41,697 bases of DNA, from positions 1 to 41,697 of the forward strand of contig LGGM01000003.1 in NCBI GenBank assembly GCA_001509345.1, given 5' to 3'. This document shows, in pieces, positions 38,340 through 41,697 of the stretch. The DNA is from Clostridiales bacterium 38_11. GTDB taxonomy: Bacteria; Bacillota; Clostridia; Tissierellales; Dethiosulfatibacteraceae. Each line of letters starts with the position of its first letter. Position 1 is the first letter of the stretch. A model generated the notes under the pieces. That model saw only the letters and a list, made by a program, of their open reading frames with translations. It was not told where the DNA came from and ran no database searches. The position numbers were made by a program, and so were the translations under genes.

Positions 38340-39714
38340 GTTTGTATTGTAGTCCCTGCCTTTTGATTCCCAATATATCAGCCGTTTTACTAATATTATT
38401 GTTGTTATCATAGAATAACTTAATGATAATATCTTTTTCAATTTCGTTCATAACTTCCTCAAGTGATTTTTGCTTGCTGATAATTTTCTCGGTTTTGTCT
38501 TCTGTGTAAAAAGAATTAGAATGACTGGCACTTAGATTCAATATGTTCCGTATATAATAAGGCATATGTTTCAATTGCAATGTCTCCCCGTCTTTCATCA
38601 TACTCATAGCACCTTCAATGATATGCTTAAGCTCCCTTATGTTACCTGGCCATTCATATTTCCTAAAGAAGCGTAAAACCTCGTTGGAAACCCCTTTAAG
38701 TTTTTTATTCAGTACATCCTCATAATACTTAATGTAATATTCAGTAAAAAACTCGATGTCTCCTTCCCTTTCCTTTAAATTTGGTATTCTGATATTGATG
38801 ACACTTAGACGGTAGAATAGATCCTCTCTCATCTTTCCTTCCTTTACCAGTTCAATGGGATCTTTGTTGGTGATGGCTATCACTCTCACATCAACGTGAT
38901 TTTCCACATTAGATCCAATGGGTCTGTATCTCTTGGTTTCCAAAACTCTTAAGATTTTAGACTGGAGAGACATAGGCATTGAATTTATTTCATCCAGTAT
39001 CAGCGTTCCACCATCAACCTGCTTTAACAATCCCTCTTTGTTTTCGGCTCCAGTGAAACTACCTTTGGTAGTTCCAAACAGAATACTCTCCAATAGATTT
39101 TCAGGTATAGCCGCACAGTTTTCCGCCACAATAGGCTTATCCCTTCTGAGACTTGCATTATGGATACTTTGAGCGAACATCTCCTTTCCAGTACCTGAGT
39201 CGCCTACAATCAATATATTTGAAGAGGTCACAGCCACTTGTTTGCATTGCTCGATGATATCGATGATTTCCCTTGAATTACCCAATATATCACTAAAAGA
39301 GAATGTTCCTTTCTTAGAATCAACAACCTCAGAATAAAGCTCCAACATTTTTTCTGACATCTTTCTCATGTAGGTGATGTCTTGAGATATCTCAAAGCTA
39401 CCTATAATTTTACCCTTCTCCATGATAGGATAAGTTGAGTTTACAGCCACGATTTTTTTACCCTGCTTTGAAATGTACTCCTGGTACTTTGATTTGATTG
39501 CCTTGCCTTTCTTTAGCACCTCCATATGTGTACTCTCATAACCTAAAGCCGGGAGGACTTGGAGAAGATTTTCCTCTATAACGTCCTCAGCTTTCATACC
39601 TTCAATCTCCGCCATAGCCTTATTGTAAATGACTGTTTTCCCATCGTCACCGACCACATGGACGCCTTCTTCAAGCTTAGCCAATATCTGTTCATAGACT
39701 TTTAATCTGTTCAT
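38314..39714 (-). CDS. Sigma-54-dependent enhancer-binding regulator (PAS - AAA+ - Fis HTH)
   Basis: GDSGTGKEMFAQSIH Walker A, GSFTGAENKEG loop, LILDEINSM Walker B, YEWPGNIRELKH, C-terminal Fis HTH. Confidence 0.94.
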   Translation of the reverse strand: MNRLKVYEQILAKLEEGVHVVGDDGKTVIYNKAMAEIEGMKAEDVIEENLLQVLPALGYESTHMEVLKKGKAIKSKYQEYISKQGKKIVAVNSTYPIMEKGKIIGSFEISQDITYMRKMSEKMLELYSEVVDSKKGTFSFSDILGNSREIIDIIEQCKQVAVTSSNILIVGDSGTGKEMFAQSIHNASLRRDKPIVAENCAAIPENLLESILFGTTKGSFTGAENKEGLLKQVDGGTLILDEINSMPMSLQSKILRVLETKRYRPIGSNVENHVDVRVIAITNKDPIELVKEGKMREDLFYRLSVINIRIPNLKEREGDIEFFTEYYIKYYEDVLNKKLKGVSNEVLRFFRKYEWPGNIRELKHIIEGAMSMMKDGETLQLKHMPYYIRNILNLSASHSNSFYTEDKTEKIISKQKSLEEVMNEIEKDIIIKLFYDNNNNISKTADILGIKRQGLQYKLRKYKIGI

Positions 39715-39770
39715 TTTATAAGCCTCTCAAGTTTTATTTATGAAACAATTATAGCGCTAAAAAAAAGAAA

Positions 39771-39788
39771 ATGCAAAATATTTTGCAT
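39771..39788. promoter_or_regulatory. Predicted activator site, palindrome ATGCAAAATATTTTGCAT, upstream of the regulator gene
   Basis: Perfect 18-bp palindrome sharing GCAAAATATTTTGC with 37891-37906. Confidence 0.7.
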
Positions 39789-39799
39789 TATCATAGGTT

Positions 39800-41137
39800 T
39801 TAAATACTTTGCAAACTCTTCCATGTATACCAATACATAACTGTTCCACCAATAGTGTAAGCGACCACTAATGCACTAAATACACCGGTTATACCAAAAT
39901 AGTTTGCTAACATCAAGGCAATCGGTAGGTAAATGGCTGTCATCTGCAAAGCTGATAATCCAGCAGCTTGAATTGGCTTATTGATTGCATTCAATATAGC
40001 GACATTGTTCAGCAGCATCCCTTGAAATCCGTATCCGATGGGGATTATGGAAAGATACAGAATTGTCACCCTTTGAACTTCAACACTATTATTGAATATA
40101 GGTGCAATAAATCTTGCTGTCAGGTTAAGAATAATCAATATGCCGATGCCGTAAATAAAAATCATTTTTCTAGTAACTCGCATGCCCTCGCGTATCCGAT
40201 CAATCTTTCCTGCACCGTAATTTTGCCCTGCAAATGGAACCATGATGCTTGACATCGCATTGATAAAAGCCAATGTGAAGAATTCTATTCTTGTTCCCAC
40301 CCCATAACCTGCAACCGCTTCGTTTCCATACTGGGATAACAACCTTGTCACAATTCCCGTGCTAAGAGGTGTTATCATTCTAACTAACGCTGCCGGTATG
40401 GCCACATATAGAATCTTTTTCCATGAATCAATGATGCTTATGATTTTTTGAATTCTGAATTTTATGATTCTTTCTCTGACAATCATAATATAGAGAGAGA
40501 AGGTAAAAGTAATCATTCGACTGATTACGGTTGCTAAAGCTGCCCCTCCTATTCCCAGTTCCGGGAATATACCAACCCCGAATATAAGTAAGGGATCCAA
40601 TATAACATTAACACCGGCTGCAACCATCATCACTATAGAGGGGGTTTTGGTATCTCCAAGAGCCCTGATAATACTATTCCCAACCATTGGGATAACAACA
40701 AAAGGCATGCCGTAAAACCAGATGGACATGTATTCTCTGATGTAAATTAGCATTTTACCGTCCGCACCCAGTACAGTGAATGTCTGATCAACGATATTTA
40801 ATCCAATAATGGTAGTCACTATGACAAAAATCCATGATAGGATAATACTATCTGTTGCAATTCTTATCAGGCCTTCCTTATCTCCACTGCCGAATGCTCT
40901 TGAAATAAGGGAAGATGTTCCAATGCCCATTCCTAGCGCTAAACTATTAATAATCAGCACAACAGGAAAGGTAAAAGAAACAGCTGCCAATTGTTCCGAT
41001 CCTAGCTGACCTATAAAGTAAGTGTCCGTTATGTTAAAGACTACTAAGCTTAAAGTCCCGAAAATCATCGGTATGGTCAGCTTTATAATCGATTGACTAA
41101 CTTTTCCTTCTGTTAGATTATTTCTAAAAGAAGTCAT
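39800..41137 (-). CDS. MATE family efflux transporter
   Basis: About 12 TM helices; LTIPMIFGTLSLVVFNITDTYFIGQLGSEQLAAVSFTFP. Confidence 0.93.
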   Translation of the reverse strand: MTSFRNNLTEGKVSQSIIKLTIPMIFGTLSLVVFNITDTYFIGQLGSEQLAAVSFTFPVVLIINSLALGMGIGTSSLISRAFGSGDKEGLIRIATDSIILSWIFVIVTTIIGLNIVDQTFTVLGADGKMLIYIREYMSIWFYGMPFVVIPMVGNSIIRALGDTKTPSIVMMVAAGVNVILDPLLIFGVGIFPELGIGGAALATVISRMITFTFSLYIMIVRERIIKFRIQKIISIIDSWKKILYVAIPAALVRMITPLSTGIVTRLLSQYGNEAVAGYGVGTRIEFFTLAFINAMSSIMVPFAGQNYGAGKIDRIREGMRVTRKMIFIYGIGILIILNLTARFIAPIFNNSVEVQRVTILYLSIIPIGYGFQGMLLNNVAILNAINKPIQAAGLSALQMTAIYLPIALMLANYFGITGVFSALVVAYTIGGTVMYWYTWKSLQSI

Positions 41138-41148
41138 GTTCCCTCCAT

Positions 41149-41166
41149 CAACAGGGTTCTTGGGTT
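41149..41166. repeat. Edge fragment of the dispersed repeat (copy C)
   Basis: acagggttcttgggtt (41151-41166) is identical to 412-427; atcaaca[a/g]ggttcttgg shared with 24388 onward. Confidence 0.5.
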
Positions 41167-41174
41167 TGGATTAC

Positions 41175-41201
41175 AAAAAATACGGTCTAATTGACCGTAT
41201 T
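41175..41201 (-). terminator. rpmE rho-independent terminator
   Basis: aatacggtc (41179-41187) / gaccgtatt (41193-41201) stem with T run on the minus strand. Confidence 0.85.
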
Positions 41202-41215
41202 CCTTATCCTTGTTC

Positions 41216-41425
41216 TTAGTCTCTACCATATTTTTTCTTGAATTTGTCAACACGTCCACCCTTGTCCACAAATTTTTGCTTTCCTGTGAAGAACGGATGG
41301 CATTCTGAACAAATCTCAACTCTTATCTCATTATCGACTGAACCAGTTTCAAATGTATTGCCGCAAGCACATGTCACTGTGACTATCTTATAATCTGGAT
41401 GTATTCCTTTTTTCAATGTATTCAC
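41216..41425 (-). CDS. rpmE: 50S ribosomal protein L31 (zinc-binding form)
   Basis: [30 protein letters not shown]...[31 protein letters not shown]. Confidence 0.97.
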   Translation of the reverse strand: MNTLKKGIHPDYKIVTVTCACGNTFETGSVDNEIRVEICSECHPFFTGKQKFVDKGGRVDKFKKKYGRD

Positions 41426-41532
41426 CTCTTTCCAAATAAGCTTATATAATAAACTATTATCTTTATCTGTTACAACACCATAAGATTATAGCACAGCAAA
41501 AATATTTTTTCAATAATTATTATTCTATCTTT

Positions 41533-41697
41533 TTATTTTTTTATTTTATCAACGTCCATTATTTCTTTCGCATTATCCATAAAATCCATGTTTGTTTTTG
41601 TGCTTAGAAGACCTGACAGAAACTTTTCAGTGACGTAATCGACCGGATAATTGCTCAATGCTTTTCTCAATTGCCAGATCGTTTGAAGTTCATTCTG
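41533..41697 (-). CDS. rho: Transcription termination factor Rho, C-terminal fragment (runs off the window)
   Basis: Minus-strand translation QNELQTIWQLRKALSNYPVDYVTEKFLSGLLSTKTNMDFMDNAKEIMDVDKIKK*; adjacent to rpmE. Confidence 0.85.
   Translation of the reverse strand, partial: QNELQTIWQLRKALSNYPVDYVTEKFLSGLLSTKTNMDFMDNAKEIMDVDKIKK

Noticed and set aside
41495-41512. agcaaaaatattttttc as a third copy of the GCAAAATATTTTGC activator palindrome
   Set aside because: It is not a palindrome and lacks the right-hand TTTTGC half; best explained by an AT-rich rpmE upstream region.
1-41697. CRISPR arrays, prophage, intact transposases, toxin-antitoxin or defence operons
   Set aside because: No regularly spaced repeats and no ORFs resembling Cas, integrase, transposase or known defence proteins were seen in the window.

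Overview
The window looks like a low-GC Firmicutes (Clostridia-like) chromosome segment, mostly housekeeping genes. On the minus strand from the left edge it carries lysS-greA-dusB-birA-like, a class V aminotransferase, a two-component system, ftsH-hpt-tilS, a 5-FTHF cyclo-ligase, a phosphodiester glycosidase-like exoprotein and a TtcA-like protein. Next come a SAM-I riboswitch with metK and a DivIC/FtsB-like protein (plus strand), then an SLT-SH3-SLH protein, a phosphohexomutase, galU-like, mreB-like and sdaAA/sdaAB (minus strand). A KamA-family radical SAM gene and argC-argJ-argB (plus) converge on a complete-looking ornithine oxidative degradation operon (ord-ortA-ortB-oraS-oraE-reactivase, minus). 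Beyond that are dgkA, a sigma-54 enhancer-binding regulator, a MATE transporter, rpmE and the 3' end of rho. The strongest non-coding signal is a regulatory circuit: a -24/-12 promoter in front of the ornithine operon, plus a GCAAAATATTTTGC palindrome found both ~85-105 bp upstream of that promoter and just upstream of the sigma-54 activator gene. The second is a dispersed, highly structured intergenic repeat (full copy 24388-24526, internally deleted copy 412-480, edge fragment 41149-41166) that may be a non-autonomous mobile element or structured RNA. Other points: a biotin ligase homolog lacking the GRGRRG motif, an atypical short KamA-family protein, and tandem rRNA-type promoters firing out of the left edge. 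No CRISPR array, tRNA, rRNA or intact transposase was seen. All family calls are by eye, without database searches.
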